A stretch of DNA of 64,000 bases from Neurospora crassa OR74A (Eukaryota > Ascomycota > Sordariomycetes > Sordariales > Sordariaceae), in the NCBI RefSeq assembly GCF_000182925.2, contig NC_026505.1:434001-498000 (forward strand), read 5' to 3'. Below, piece after piece: positions 48,910 to 59,449 of the stretch. Position 1 is the stretch's first letter. Every line of letters begins with the position of its first letter. The position numbers and the translations under genes were made by a program. The notes beneath the pieces were generated by a model, which saw only the letters and a program-made list of their open reading frames with translations, was not told the origin of the DNA and made no database searches.

Positions 48910-48997
48910 TGGACTAACCGCGGATTGAACGCGGGACCGTCTGTATTTTCAATGAAGGCATTGCAAAACAGAAATCATACCACTAGACCATTAGCCC
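48910..48997 (-). tRNA. tRNA-Ala(UGC) with a 16-nt intron
   Basis: Read on the minus strand: acceptor GGGCTAA pairs with TTAGTCC, including the G3-U70 pair that is the alanine identity element; position 73 is A. The D arm is GTC-TAGTGGTAT-GAT. Anticodon stem TCTGT pairs exactly with ACAGA, and anticodon TGC corresponds to plus positions 48963-48965. The intron is 48946-48961, directly after A37. The T arm is CCGCG-TTCAATC-CGCGG. The D arm resembles that of fungal tRNA-Pro, but the anticodon and G3-U70 point to Ala. Confidence 0.88.
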
Positions 48998-49309
48998 ATA
49001 CGATGATGATAGTGCTAAGTGAGTGCGGTTATATGGGACTAGTGCGTACTGACTCCGCTTTGGATGCACTCAGATGTCGCGCCAACAACCACACGATAAG
49101 AGGTGTCAATCAAAGAATGATCAACAACAATGATAGTAGTTGTCAAAACTGCTAGAAAAATCCATCTGACATCCCTGATCACGACACCGAGCACCATTGA
49201 TTCCGAAAGCAACGCATTTTGTCTATCATGTCCTAAATCATTCATTACGGGGAGAGTCGGTTGGCTGACGAAGCGAATCCACCTAACCAACGAGTGTCCA
49301 TCATCACCT
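48998..49309. other. Spacer between tRNA-Ala and the binding-protein gene
   Basis: Promoter side of tRNA-Ala and 3' flank of the minus-strand gene; nothing else seen. Confidence 0.5.
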
Positions 49310-50260
49310 CTACCTCGTCTTGGCAATCATCTCCTCAGGCTTCATGCCCCGTCCCTCCGTCAACACACCCGCCTTCCTCAAAATGTTCACAGTCTTGTCA
49401 ATCACCGCCTGATCAACACCCTGCACCTTCTTGGGGAACTTGACCGTCTTCAACCACTCCCGCGCATCCTCCTCCGAGTAATCCAGCTCCGTGCTGATAT
49501 ACTTGACCGCCTCATCCTGGTGCTCCTCAAAGTGCTTGATACCCTCGTTGATCTTCTCCATGGCCTCCTCGACACGCTCGTCCAGCTTCTTTTGCTCGTC
49601 AAACAGCTGGGTAGAAGCGACAATCTTCCAGCTGCTCCAGGGCGTGTAAATCTCGCCCACGCGTCTGATCTCGCCGCTGTCATAGTACTTCTTGCTGGTA
49701 AAGTGCTCCCACATGAAGAAATCCGCCTCCCCGGAATTGACCGCGTCCCGCAGGTTCTTGAACGTGTTGAGCACCACAAAGTCGCTGAACGGGGAAGCCG
49801 TCTCCAGGTCCGTGCCCACCGCCGTCGTCGGCACCAGCCAGTCGCGCTGGTCAGCCAGCACGTAGCCCATCACGTAACTGCCCGATCCGATCCGCGAGAC
49901 ACCAATCTTGCCGCCCTTGAGCGAGTCGACCGACTGGATCTCGGGCCGGTCGGCGCCCGTCGAAATGGCCCAGCACAGAGGGGTTTCGACGTAGGTGCCG
50001 ACCAGACGGTAGCCGCCGTCGGTGCCGAAGGAGGCGTCCTGCGTGGTGGAGGGGTCCTTGCCGAGTCCGGCGACCCAGCCTTCGGTCAGGCCGACGGCGA
50101 CGTCGATCTCGCCCGAGCGCAGGGAGGTGATCATGTGCCCGGTGCCGGAGGGGAAGGGGATGAGTTCGGCGGAGAGACCATAGTGCTTTTGGGCAAAGTG
50201 GATGGGGGTGGAGAAGTGCTCGGGCACGAAGCCAATTTTGAGCGGGGTGGCGGCGGACAT
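49310..50260 (-). CDS. Cytosolic SsuA/THI5-like periplasmic-binding-protein-fold protein
   Basis: Intronless gene of 316 residues. The ATG at 50258-50260 is chosen because the open frame before it has no earlier ATG. The N terminus (SAATPLKIGFVPEHFSTPIHF) enters directly into a type II periplasmic binding fold. Typical features are SLRSGEIDVAVGLTEGW (about 46-62), the hinge-region stretch SLKGGKIGVSRIGSGS (about 112-127), and FKNLRDAVNSGEADFFMWEH (about 170-189). The ending is helical and charged, with no membrane helix. In bacteria such proteins bind sulfonates, nitrate or thiamine precursors outside the cell. Here there is no signal peptide, so it is probably intracellular, like the fungal group represented by Candida Ca3427; its ligand is unknown. 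The next gene, a FAD monooxygenase, lies 757 bp upstream on the same strand. Confidence 0.85.
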   Translation of the reverse strand: MSAATPLKIGFVPEHFSTPIHFAQKHYGLSAELIPFPSGTGHMITSLRSGEIDVAVGLTEGWVAGLGKDPSTTQDASFGTDGGYRLVGTYVETPLCWAISTGADRPEIQSVDSLKGGKIGVSRIGSGSYVMGYVLADQRDWLVPTTAVGTDLETASPFSDFVVLNTFKNLRDAVNSGEADFFMWEHFTSKKYYDSGEIRRVGEIYTPWSSWKIVASTQLFDEQKKLDERVEEAMEKINEGIKHFEEHQDEAVKYISTELDYSEEDAREWLKTVKFPKKVQGVDQAVIDKTVNILRKAGVLTEGRGMKPEEMIAKTR

Positions 50261-51017
50261 AATGATGATGGTTGTTGTTGAGAGGGTTCTTCTGACTTGG
50301 TGGTGGTTGCTGTTTACGCGGAACGGCTTGAGTGGTGATGTCAATGTCGCTGGTGGTGACAGGCGCTGCAGTGAGACTGCCTCTGTTGGTTTAAAAAGGT
50401 ACTACTGCTGAAAATGACGCAATGCGGGGCGCATACAGGATGGCGGTGGTGACACTGATGTAATGGAAAAGAATTTCTCTTTCTGAAAAATCAAATGAAT
50501 ATTGTTTTTGTTTGGTTGCTTTCGGGAATAAGATGAAGGAAATCCGGCAGTCTTGTTCCGGATCGACAGCAGTCTCCGGCAGTTTGGACGGTGTCACAGG
50601 CGGTCCGTTTGCCCCGCTTGCCCCGCGCGGGCCCCGGCGGCCACTGAAGACCTGACGGGACGAAGTGTTCGGGACCGAATGGTGCGGGGATCTCCCGTCA
50701 CCCGGGCCCGCCATATGTTCGTCCGCCGTTCGGGCGATCACAATGGCAGGGCAGAGCTTGTTAGCAATAATTGTTAAGGTCGAGTGCTGAAAGAGGTGGG
50801 AATGGACATGGGACGGGTGCCCGCTTCCCGTTTGCAATCTTTCCCTTCATCCATTTCACGACATCACATCGCCAGGCATCTCTCCATTTTCTCTGAAACC
50901 AAATCAATCATTATGCGATCAGCTTCTCAAAATGCCCATGTACAAGTGCTGGATTGCTTTGTTACACTCAATGTCTAGACCCAACCACCCCTCTATCCTC
51001 TGTTATGTGGCCGCCGC
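50261..51017. other. Spacer upstream of the binding-protein gene
   Basis: 5' region of the minus-strand gene at 49310-50260 and 3' flank of the monooxygenase. No gene supported; the frames seen on both strands overlap and lack motifs. Confidence 0.5.
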
Positions 51018-52639
51018 CTACGCATACTTGGGCGCATTCTGCGGCGAGAATGGCTTCCCCTTGAAGAATCCTTCCGGAAGCTCAAACTTGGCATCCACGG
51101 ACCCCCGAAGCAGCTGGATTGTGGTGTCGACAACATCGTGGCCCCAATTGTACTCGGCGAACTTGGCCTGGGAATCTGCGATAGAATCAAGGTCAGCATC
51201 TTGTCTTTGAGGTACCATCTCTTGCAATGCGAACATACCCAGAGGAACGCTAACGTATTGTGCCACCTCTCTAGCCACTCTTTCAGCTTGGTCCACTCCG
51301 GCGTTGCTCATCACCTGGATAGCGCTTGCCCTGTGCCTCCTGGCCTTCTCAAAGATGGCTAGCCTCTCCTGGATATCCTCAGATGTGGCACCACTTAACG
51401 AGATACCAAGGGCAATGCCGTCTTCAATACCCTGTGCGCCACCTTGGCCTTGGTGCGGCAACATGGGATGGGCTGCGTCTCCGATGATGACCATCTTCCC
51501 TTTGGTCCAGGTGGGCACGGGGCCACGATAGAGAAGAGGCCAGCGCTTTACTTCGCTCGCTTTGCTGCACCACGGAAGATCACATTAGCAATACAACATC
51601 GGAGGAACGAGAGGGTGATGACATACTTTAGTACGGCCTGGAGGGAGGGATGGAAGTCGGAAAAGGACTTGAGCAAGTGGGACTTATCGACAGGTGTCTG
51701 CCAATCCTCCTTGGTGGCGCCTTCCAACTCGTCATCGTGGAACATGCCAACACAGTTCCAGACCTCACCACCACGGCATGGATACGAGATGAAGCGATTG
51801 CCGAACTTGCTAGCGGTATAGATCCTCATAAGCCCCTCGCTCTCGCCATTCTTGTTCCACCACGCAGTCTCCTCGTCGGCATCTAGGTCAGCAGCCGGGA
51901 TGAGGAAGCGGTAACATCCATTGTAGAGCGCTTGAGGCTCTGGCTTGTTGGCATATCCAAGGATGGTCTCAACAGCAATGGAATGGACTCCATCTGCCGC
52001 AACCACAAGGTCCGCCTTCTTCACCAGGCCTGAGCTAAGGGTGATGGATGGCTCCTCTGGGTTCTATAGGGGCAATTGGTTAGCATAAGGCTGTTTCTCA
52101 GTCCGTGTCTCGGTGACTTCTCGCTACCGTGCCCGACATGACGATCTTGCTTGGACGGAAGCGTAAGGGGCCGGCTGTTTCATCTCCACATTCTGGATAT
52201 TACCCACATAAGCGACAACCTGCACGCCCAAGCTCAACTCGACAGGCTTTCCCGGACCCTCAGGGCCCATCGCCAGCTTCTTCAAGGACTCATGCAAGTC
52301 AACTCGGTGGGCAAAGTACAGAGGACCGCCATACACCTTGGGAACCCAGTCACCGAGTGGGGTGAAGTCAAACTGCTGAAGAGTGGCTCCGGATCCAATG
52401 GCGATGCCGGTGGACGTAACGAACTTGTTCTCCACAGGATCCAAGCCCCATGCCACGAGGGAACGGTTGGCATTCGGAGGCACATGAATGGCGGCGCCAA
52501 CCTCATTGTTGAGCTCTGATCGCTCAAAGATGCGGACCTTGTGGCCCGCCCGGCGAAGCGAGATGCCGGCAGCCAGCCCTGCGATGCCCGCTCCAACAAT
52601 GATTACATCGAGGGACTGGTCTTGAGTGAGGGCAGGCAT
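51018..52639 (-). CDS. FAD-dependent monooxygenase, salicylate hydroxylase/Mak1 type
   Basis: Three exons, 52208-52639, 51627-52063 and 51018-51564, give 471 residues. The 144-nt first intron (donor GTGGGT) joins VQVVAY to NPEEPSITL; the second has donor GTATGT and a GCTAATG branch site. All three group A flavoprotein hydroxylase motifs are present: the Rossmann GXGXXG in DVIIVGAGIAGLAAG (about 11-25), the DG motif in ADLVVAADGVHS, and the GD motif in IGDAAHPMLPHQGQGGAQGIEDG, which binds the FAD ribityl chain. The enzyme would use NAD(P)H and O2 to hydroxylate an aromatic ring. Fungal relatives act on salicylate, plant phytoalexins or secondary metabolites; the substrate is not predictable. 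There is no clear signal peptide or anchor. The divergent MFS exporter 2.9 kb away could export or import related compounds. Confidence 0.9.
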
Positions 52640-55531
52640 GATGATGGCCGTATGAGAGTGAAACGAATATGGGAATGCAACCGATGCTCAGAACGTACTC
52701 ATGCAATGGGACTGACAGGAGGATCAGCACAAGACAGGATTTGGTAAGGAAGATACAGTAACACAGAGGATCAAAAGCAGCCTTCCTGGCCCACGGCGCG
52801 TTCCCAATAAGAAGGCTGAAGAAAGACACCACGGGATTCGGTACCATGCAAGGTCTTTACCCCTGACCCAAGGATTACGAACTGTCTCGGCCTTCACCAT
52901 CCGATAGTGGAATCTCTACCATCACTGCAACGCAGCATGGCGGAAGCTTTCGATACAGCCCGTGATATGATTGTATACCTCGGCAGGAATGTTTGAGACA
53001 AGCCATGTCTTACAGTAGATACCCCTGCTACAACAACTGAAGGAATCCAACTAGCTTATTTCCTTGCATTTTAAGGGAATCTTGCAAGAGAGGGGAAGGT
53101 GCACAGACCCGCCGATCAACTTTGCCCATTACTGTGTATAATCGCGAGCTGGCTACTTAAAAAGCGGAGTAATTCCGCGTCTATCGTTTTGGCCCTGATC
53201 TGGAATCAGAGGCTTTGAAATCGGAGTAACTGAGAAACAACAAAAGGATATCACCAGCTATTTCACAGCAGAAATCCGCCAGTGAAATGGAGAGTGAAAG
53301 GACGGACCCAGGAAACATAGAGAAGACACCGGCGTGGAACAACTGTTACCTTGCAACATGTGTCCGGCGGTACCAAAGATTGCGTTGCGTTGACCATCTG
53401 AAAGAAGCAATGGAATCGTATGAGACTTGCCTCGGAGAGTTACGCTATCTCGGCCCTTGATCTCCATATTTTTTCTCTTCTTGCCAACAGCAAGGGGTTA
53501 AGTTTGGTTGGAGCACACCTTTTAGGCCAAGACATGGAACCCAAGGGAGAGAATCGCGGACTATCGCATGTTGACATTGATTGGCAGGATCGCTTCAGTC
53601 TGGTTCTATGTTAGCCCGACGCCGCAGAGCACTCGATATCTTCCTCATTACATTATCTAGGCCTCTTTTTTGCATTATCTACATCTAATGCCCGATAATC
53701 GTCGTGCTATGGCGTCGTCACTTGACGTTTCTGGGTTTAGACAAGCTTCAGCAATGCTGGGCCTAAAACACCCGTCATTCCAGCTGGAATTGATAAAAAA
53801 GAAAAGAAAAGATCCCATCCAAGAATGCGAGGGGGGAAGAATGATACATCACTGGTTACCAAGGGGATGAATGTGGCAAGAGACATCATTGATATCAAGT
53901 ATGTACCTACCTAGGTATAGACAGGGGAGAGACAGTTGCGCTTTGACCCCTTCGGCCGAGCTTCCATTTGTGCCGCTGGGCTGTAACGTCAACTTGCTAG
54001 GTAGGGGTGCTCGGTGCTCGAGCCCTCCCAAGACCCCAAACCCCCCCGGAAAAGCATCAGTGGATTCGCTGGAGGATTGGCCGCTAGCGAAGAAAGGTCG
54101 CTAGCGAGCCGTTCCGGAAGGGACCAGGGCTTTTGACGTGGGTGGTGGGGGACATCGACATATCGAGCATGTCACCGAAAAGAAAGATGACTGGTGAGTG
54201 CGAATTGCTTCACTTGCCCATACAACTCATGGCTTTCGACACGGTATGAACAGCGCTGGAACGTCAACCTTTCGGAAATCGTACGCTTTTTGGCTTTCTC
54301 TTGATAATGGTAAATACCCAGTTGAAGCAAGCTTCGCAAGCGGTCGACACAAGAAAAGCGTCTCGTCTTCTTGTTCCAAAAGACCGAGGAACCCAACTGA
54401 CGTGCCATCAAAAGGAAAGGTTAACAAATGTCTTTGCTTTTTTTTCTCCAATTTCTGGCCTCACAAGGTAAACTGACAGCCAGCTACGGCGTTCACTCAC
54501 CTAGCCCAGATCAAGCTAGGCCCTAGCTCATGACACTTGACATGTCGATGGTGTCACTGTCCTTCTCCCAGGCTGTCCCTCGTCCTTCTCCGCATTGAAA
54601 GCTGCCCCTGGCCCTTTGAAACCTCTCACACTCATGGAGTCCCAGCCGTTCTTTTCCTAACCCTCGGCTTTCCAGAGGAACGAAGAAAAGGCCCCGTCCT
54701 CTCCGCCTATCGTTCTTGTCGTTACAATCCCCTTGTCTTCCCCAGCGGCACGCACCTTTGCAATTTCGCCTGTTTACCCCACCGTATCCTGCCGTCCGTC
54801 TTAGTGGACTGGCCTGGACTTTAGCGTCCGCGAATAGCGGCTTGGGAAGGCCTGTAACTGTCACATCTGTCATGTAACGGTAACTATCGTAATTTTGGCG
54901 TTACCACCGGTGACAGATGGCCCTGTACGGGCTGGACACTCGACAAGATTATCTTCTTCAAGCGCACTACTATTTCTTCGATATTATGTCAGGGTCTCCT
55001 ATCCCCCGTTCTTCATCAGAGACGCATAAATTTGTTCCCCCGCTGTTATTGGCCTCGTGGCTCAGGCCTAGAACAAAACTACCACAGGGGCTGGGCAATG
55101 TCATGTAGCGTTGTGTGGCCGCATAGTCCTTGGTAAGGAGCAATTTACATAGGCAGATTTTTGTTGGCTGGACTCCGACCTCAGTATTCTTGGTCTTTCA
55201 GATTATAGACCAGGTGGCGGACGTTGCAGAAACGCAACTTTTTGTCTTTGACACTCATATGAACATACATCTCCCTTTCGGCATCTTCGTATCTGCCGGC
55301 TGTTCTTCCGTCTTGGCCCTTCACATCAGACACTTCTCTTCTCCCTTTTCTGTCTGTGTCTCTGATGCAACTTCTCGGATAAGAAAGTGTTCTTCACCTT
55401 ACACCTTTACTTCTTCTACGTTCCATTGTCTACGAGTCTGAGAATTCTCATTGCCTGTTACACTCATCCAACTGTTCCTGACACTCGACATAATCCCATC
55501 CAGCACGAACAGTTGAGTCGAGAAGGAAAAT
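52640..55531. promoter_or_regulatory. Divergent region between monooxygenase and MFS exporter genes
   Basis: Long 5' region shared by two divergent genes. Frames on both strands (up to 116 codons) have no motif or splice pattern. The CT-rich last 300 nt probably form the leader of the MFS gene. Confidence 0.4.
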
Positions 55532-57398
55532 ATGGCAGACACGGCAAGGGAGGCTGGATCTTCCCCAGGCACTGCTTCCCAGAATGACCAGCACCCGGAG
55601 AAGGGCACGGTTCAATCATCACAGACTGCGGCTTCCGATACCTCGTCCTCACGGAGCGAACCTAGGCCGCACCTTCACGCAAAGACCTTTTTGGCCGTCT
55701 TTGCCATCTGTGTTATCTACTTTGTTCAGATTTACAATGTCGTCGGGAGTGGAGCTGTAAGTGGTGTCGATCCCCATCTCCCTTGTCCTGAGACATCTCG
55801 TCATGCAAGTTCCAGTGCACTGACCTCAGTCTGTCTCAATACAGCAAACGAACACTATCGCCATCACACTCGGAAATGGAAGCACGGCTGACGGAGTATG
55901 GCTCTCGTCGTCGATTGCCATTGGCACGGCCGTGCTGAGTCCCATCTTCTCCCAGGCGGCTGACTACTGGGGTCGTCGCTGGTTCCTGGTTCTTTCTACC
56001 TTTATTGGTGCCGTTGGTTCCATCATCGTGGCCCGGGCCACCTCGATGAACATGGCCATTGCCGGCTTTGCCATTACTTCCATCAGCTACGGCGCTCAGC
56101 CCCTTCTGCACGCCGTTTCCTCCGAGGTCCTTCCGCGCCGCTACCGCTCATGGGGCCAAGCCGCTGACCTCATCGCCAACGGCCTCGGTGGTATCACTGC
56201 CCTGCTTTGCTCCGGCGCTTTCTCCCGTACTTCCAACGTCCCCTCCGAAGGCTTCCGGAAGTTCTGGTACCTCGGCACCGGTCTCTTCGTCCTCGCCACC
56301 ATTCTGTGCTTCGTCTTCTACAACCCTCCTCAAACCGAGCGAGAGCGATCCTTTTCCTTCTCCGAGAAGCTCGGCAAGCTCGACTGGGTCGGCTACTTCC
56401 TCCTCACCTCGGGCATTGTCCTCTTCTGCATTGGCCTCTCCTGGTCCGAGAACCCGTTCCCATGGTCGAACGCGCACGTGTCCGCCACCTTTGGCGTCGG
56501 CATGGCTCTCATCATTGCCCTGGCCGTCTACGAGACCCTTTTCAAAAAGGACGGCATGTTCCACCACGGCCTGTTCAAAAGCCGCAACTTCCCCATTGCG
56601 CTCGTCTGCCTCTTTTGCGAGGGTCTCGCCTTCTTCAGCGCCAACAACTACTTTGCCTTCCAAGTCGGCATCCTCTACGAGACGGACGCCCTGCTCGTTG
56701 CCACCCGCTACTCCATCGCCATCATCGTCTCCATCTTCTCCGCCGCCGCCGCGGGCATGTACTGCGCCCATTACAAGCGCGTGCGCTGGATCACGGTCGC
56801 GTCTTTTTGCGTCTTTACCGCCTTTTTTGCTTGCATGGCCACTAGTGGTGTGGGTTTCGACACCGAGGTCTGGGGATACCCCGTCCTTCTCGGTACCGCC
56901 CTCGGCATGTCCCTCTGCGTTCTCGTCACCATTGCACAGCTGTCCACCCCGCCCGAACTCATCGCGATCGCCACGGGCCTGGTCATCGGTCTCCGCTCGC
57001 TCGGCGGGTCTGTTGGTCTGGCTATCTACAATGCCCTGCTCAATGGCGCGTTGAATCACTTGGGGGATAACATTGCGAAAGCCGTGCTGCCCCTTGGCTT
57101 GCCGCCGCAGTCGGTGGGACCGTTGATCGGTGCCCTGGCGGATCATCATGAGGAGCTGATTCCCAAGATTGAGGGCGTGACGCCGCAGATCATCGAGGCG
57201 GGCGTGTCCGCGCTCAAGGAGACGTTCGCGATGGGGTTCAGAAGGGTGTGGACGGCGGCGAGCTGCTTTGTGGCGGTGGCGGCTATCGCGGCGTGTTTCC
57301 TAAAGGAGGAGGGCAAGGAGTTTACGATGCGGATTGATAATCCGATTGAGAAGGAGGAGGAGTTGTATTCTGATGTGGAGAGGGCGCACCACGCTTAG
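55532..57398 (+). CDS. MFS exporter, 14-span type resembling Tri12/siderophore transporters
   Basis: Two exons, 55532-55756 and 55845-57398, give 592 residues; donor GTAAGT, branch CTGAC, acceptor ACAG, phase 0. A hydrophilic N terminus of about 50 residues precedes helix 1 (FLAVFAICVIYFVQIYNVVG). Loop 2-3 carries the MFS motif as DYWGRRWFLV, and the segment SSEVLPRRYRSWGQAADLIANG resembles the conserved region of the fungal trichothecene pump Tri12 and siderophore transporters. About 14 hydrophobic segments follow, ending near FVAVAAIAACFL, with a short charged tail (EKEEELYSDVERAHHA). It is probably a plasma-membrane proton-driven exporter or siderophore carrier; the choice between these is open. 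It is divergent from the monooxygenase gene, which suggests joint use. Exon 2 shows strong third-position C/G bias, so it looks well expressed. Confidence 0.9.
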
Positions 57399-59215
57399 GT
57401 CATGATCATGAATTGAAGGATTTACGGGGTGGTGGCATGGATGCTGCCTACCTACCTACCTACCTACCTACCTCTACCTCTAGGTACCTCTACGTACATC
57501 ACGAGTGACGGGGATGAGTTGACAAGGTGGTGTTTCTGTTGCTTGGGTGTTCAAAAAAAAAAACCTAAGACATGTGGACATGACGAAAAAGCTTCTAGAG
57601 ATCTTTGGGATACCCCTTTTTTTGTCGATCGTTTACAGTCCATGCAAAGAACTGTTTCGCAAGCGATTGTTTCTTTCTTTCTTTTTGTTCTTTATACGAC
57701 CTTTCTTAATCTGATATTATAGACATAGATCAATAACAACATTGGTTCAGGACTTGTATTGTTCAGTTCGCTCAGCTCATGTGAGTTGTGTTTCCTCTTC
57801 GGTTTCTTTTTAAATCTTTTCCTCTTTTTTTCCTTTTCCTTTTTTTTTTTTTTTTTTAATTTCTTTTTTTTCTTTTTCTTTTTTTGCTGCTGCAGCAAAT
57901 CAGTCCCAGGGGCAGGTACTGTCAACATGGAATCTCTTAAATGACATGCCCTGATTTTATGTCGCTTCTCGTGCATCGGCTTGTTTTTCATTTCTCGCCA
58001 CCTCAGTGTCGGAACAATGCTATGGGAAGGGAGTAGAAAAAAAAAGGAAATAGAAGGCCTCACAAACCTACCTACATACCTACCACTGTCACAAGTCTCA
58101 GCTGAACAGAATCCACGTGGCAAGGCCTTGTTAGAGGTAGCGAGCGGCACGGCCTTATCGGGCTCTGTCTTTTCTTCTTCTCTTTTCTTTTTTTTCTTTT
58201 TTTTTTTCTCTTTTTTTTCCCAGCGCAGTCAGGTTCTCTATGTATCTACATAGCTTACCAGGCTGTCGGATCCGAATGTGAATCCCTTTTCTTTTTTTTA
58301 GGTAGGGCGCGAAGCAATGCTTTGTCGAACGATGGGTTTCCCCTGGTTTAGCAGTCCGTTGATGGGCTGGTAAAAAGGATTTAGTTCATAATAGACCTCT
58401 AAGACTGATATAGTCGTGACGTAAAGAATTGTTCTGGTGGTGCAAAACATCAAGACCTGACGTTCAGCATTTAGGTAGCATCGATTTTATTCTCGAAAAA
58501 ATCATTTCGGAAGAGCGTTCTGTCCATGGAATCAAGGCTGCACGCTCGTGCCTCCATTGATTCCTAAACTCCCGTTCCCGACAACGCCATAGACTAGACA
58601 GACCTCATCAGTTTCAAAAAAGAGAGGCTCGATAAAGCACACATGGAGATCATATAGTGGCGTCAAATATTTTCCAGCTTCCTCTTTTTCACGATACCCT
58701 TCTCCACCTCGCGTATGTCCCTTGCGTTACATCCTCTGCCGCGTTTATCCTTTTCTATTGCATTCGCTACCCACAGAATCGTAAGTTGTCATGCTTTAGC
58801 GAGACGCATTGGCGAGGACGCAAAAGGAAGGGTAGGTAAAGAACACGGAAACGGGGGAGGAAGCGAGCATGGCGACAAAGTTCTGATGGCTCGTCGTCTA
58901 AGTCTAGACGCCGACGGATCCCAACCGGGGGTCACTTTCCCAGGGTGGGTGGGATTCGTACAGGGTCGCCCATACCTTGCAGCGAACAACGGAAGGCATG
59001 CCGTCTCGGACATAGTGTATATGGGACGTGGTTGGTTGGTTGTTGAAAGAAAGGGTTGGTACCGACCGTTACCATTCGTTACCAAGACGTAATGTAATGG
59101 CGGTACATTAATACAGTTCCCACACTCAATCGCCTGTGCAGTCTTGGCAAGAGGTGTGTGTGTGTGCACACACATATACCGCATTTGACAAATCTGGCCA
59201 TTTGACATCGCTTTA
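57399..59215. other. Intergenic flank before the AT-rich region
   Basis: No supported gene. It holds CCTA repeats (57446-57497) and long T/C tracts near 57832-57888 and 58165-58218. The plus frame at 58715-59092 has no motif. Composition stays normal until about 59215. Confidence 0.5.
57446..57497. repeat. CCTA tandem repeat
   Basis: Seven ACCT units followed by CTACCTCTAGGTACCTCTACG, 48 nt after the stop codon of the MFS gene, probably in its 3' UTR. Confidence 0.9.
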
Positions 59216-59449
59216 TACGATTTAACTCAATTGTTTAATATCGAAATCTGGTTAAAACTAGTATAAAAAGTCGATATTTTAATACTCTACGTTATATAGT
59301 TATCTATTTTAATATTTATATTATCTTTTAAACTATTATTAATATAGTGCGCTACCTTAATACCCGCTAGAAGGTATTAATAATAATAATACTAGTAAAT
59401 AACGAGTATTCTAATAATATTACTAAAATTGCTAGTATAAGTATAAGGA

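Noticed and set aside
48910-48997. Reading the tRNA as Gln(UUG) or Pro
   Set aside because: Gln would need a mismatch at 27-43, loss of position 26 and C at 37. Pro would need a GG in the anticodon. The Ala fold pairs fully and has G3-U70.
49130-50281. 383-codon plus-strand open frame
   Set aside because: Antisense to the binding-protein gene; Leu/Arg/His-rich composition typical of a shadow frame.
52129-52207. Alternative donor GTAGCG in the monooxygenase first intron
   Set aside because: It would shift the frame at the next exon, whereas GTGGGT at 52202-52207 joins in phase and restores a normal family sequence.
56059-57149. Long alternative frames on both strands (331 and 333 codons)
   Set aside because: They overlap the MFS exporter exon; they are low-complexity Ser/Pro or Gly/Glu/Asp products of its strong codon bias.
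57759-58253. Phe/Leu/Lys-rich small open frames
   Set aside because: Translations of T/C and A/G tracts.
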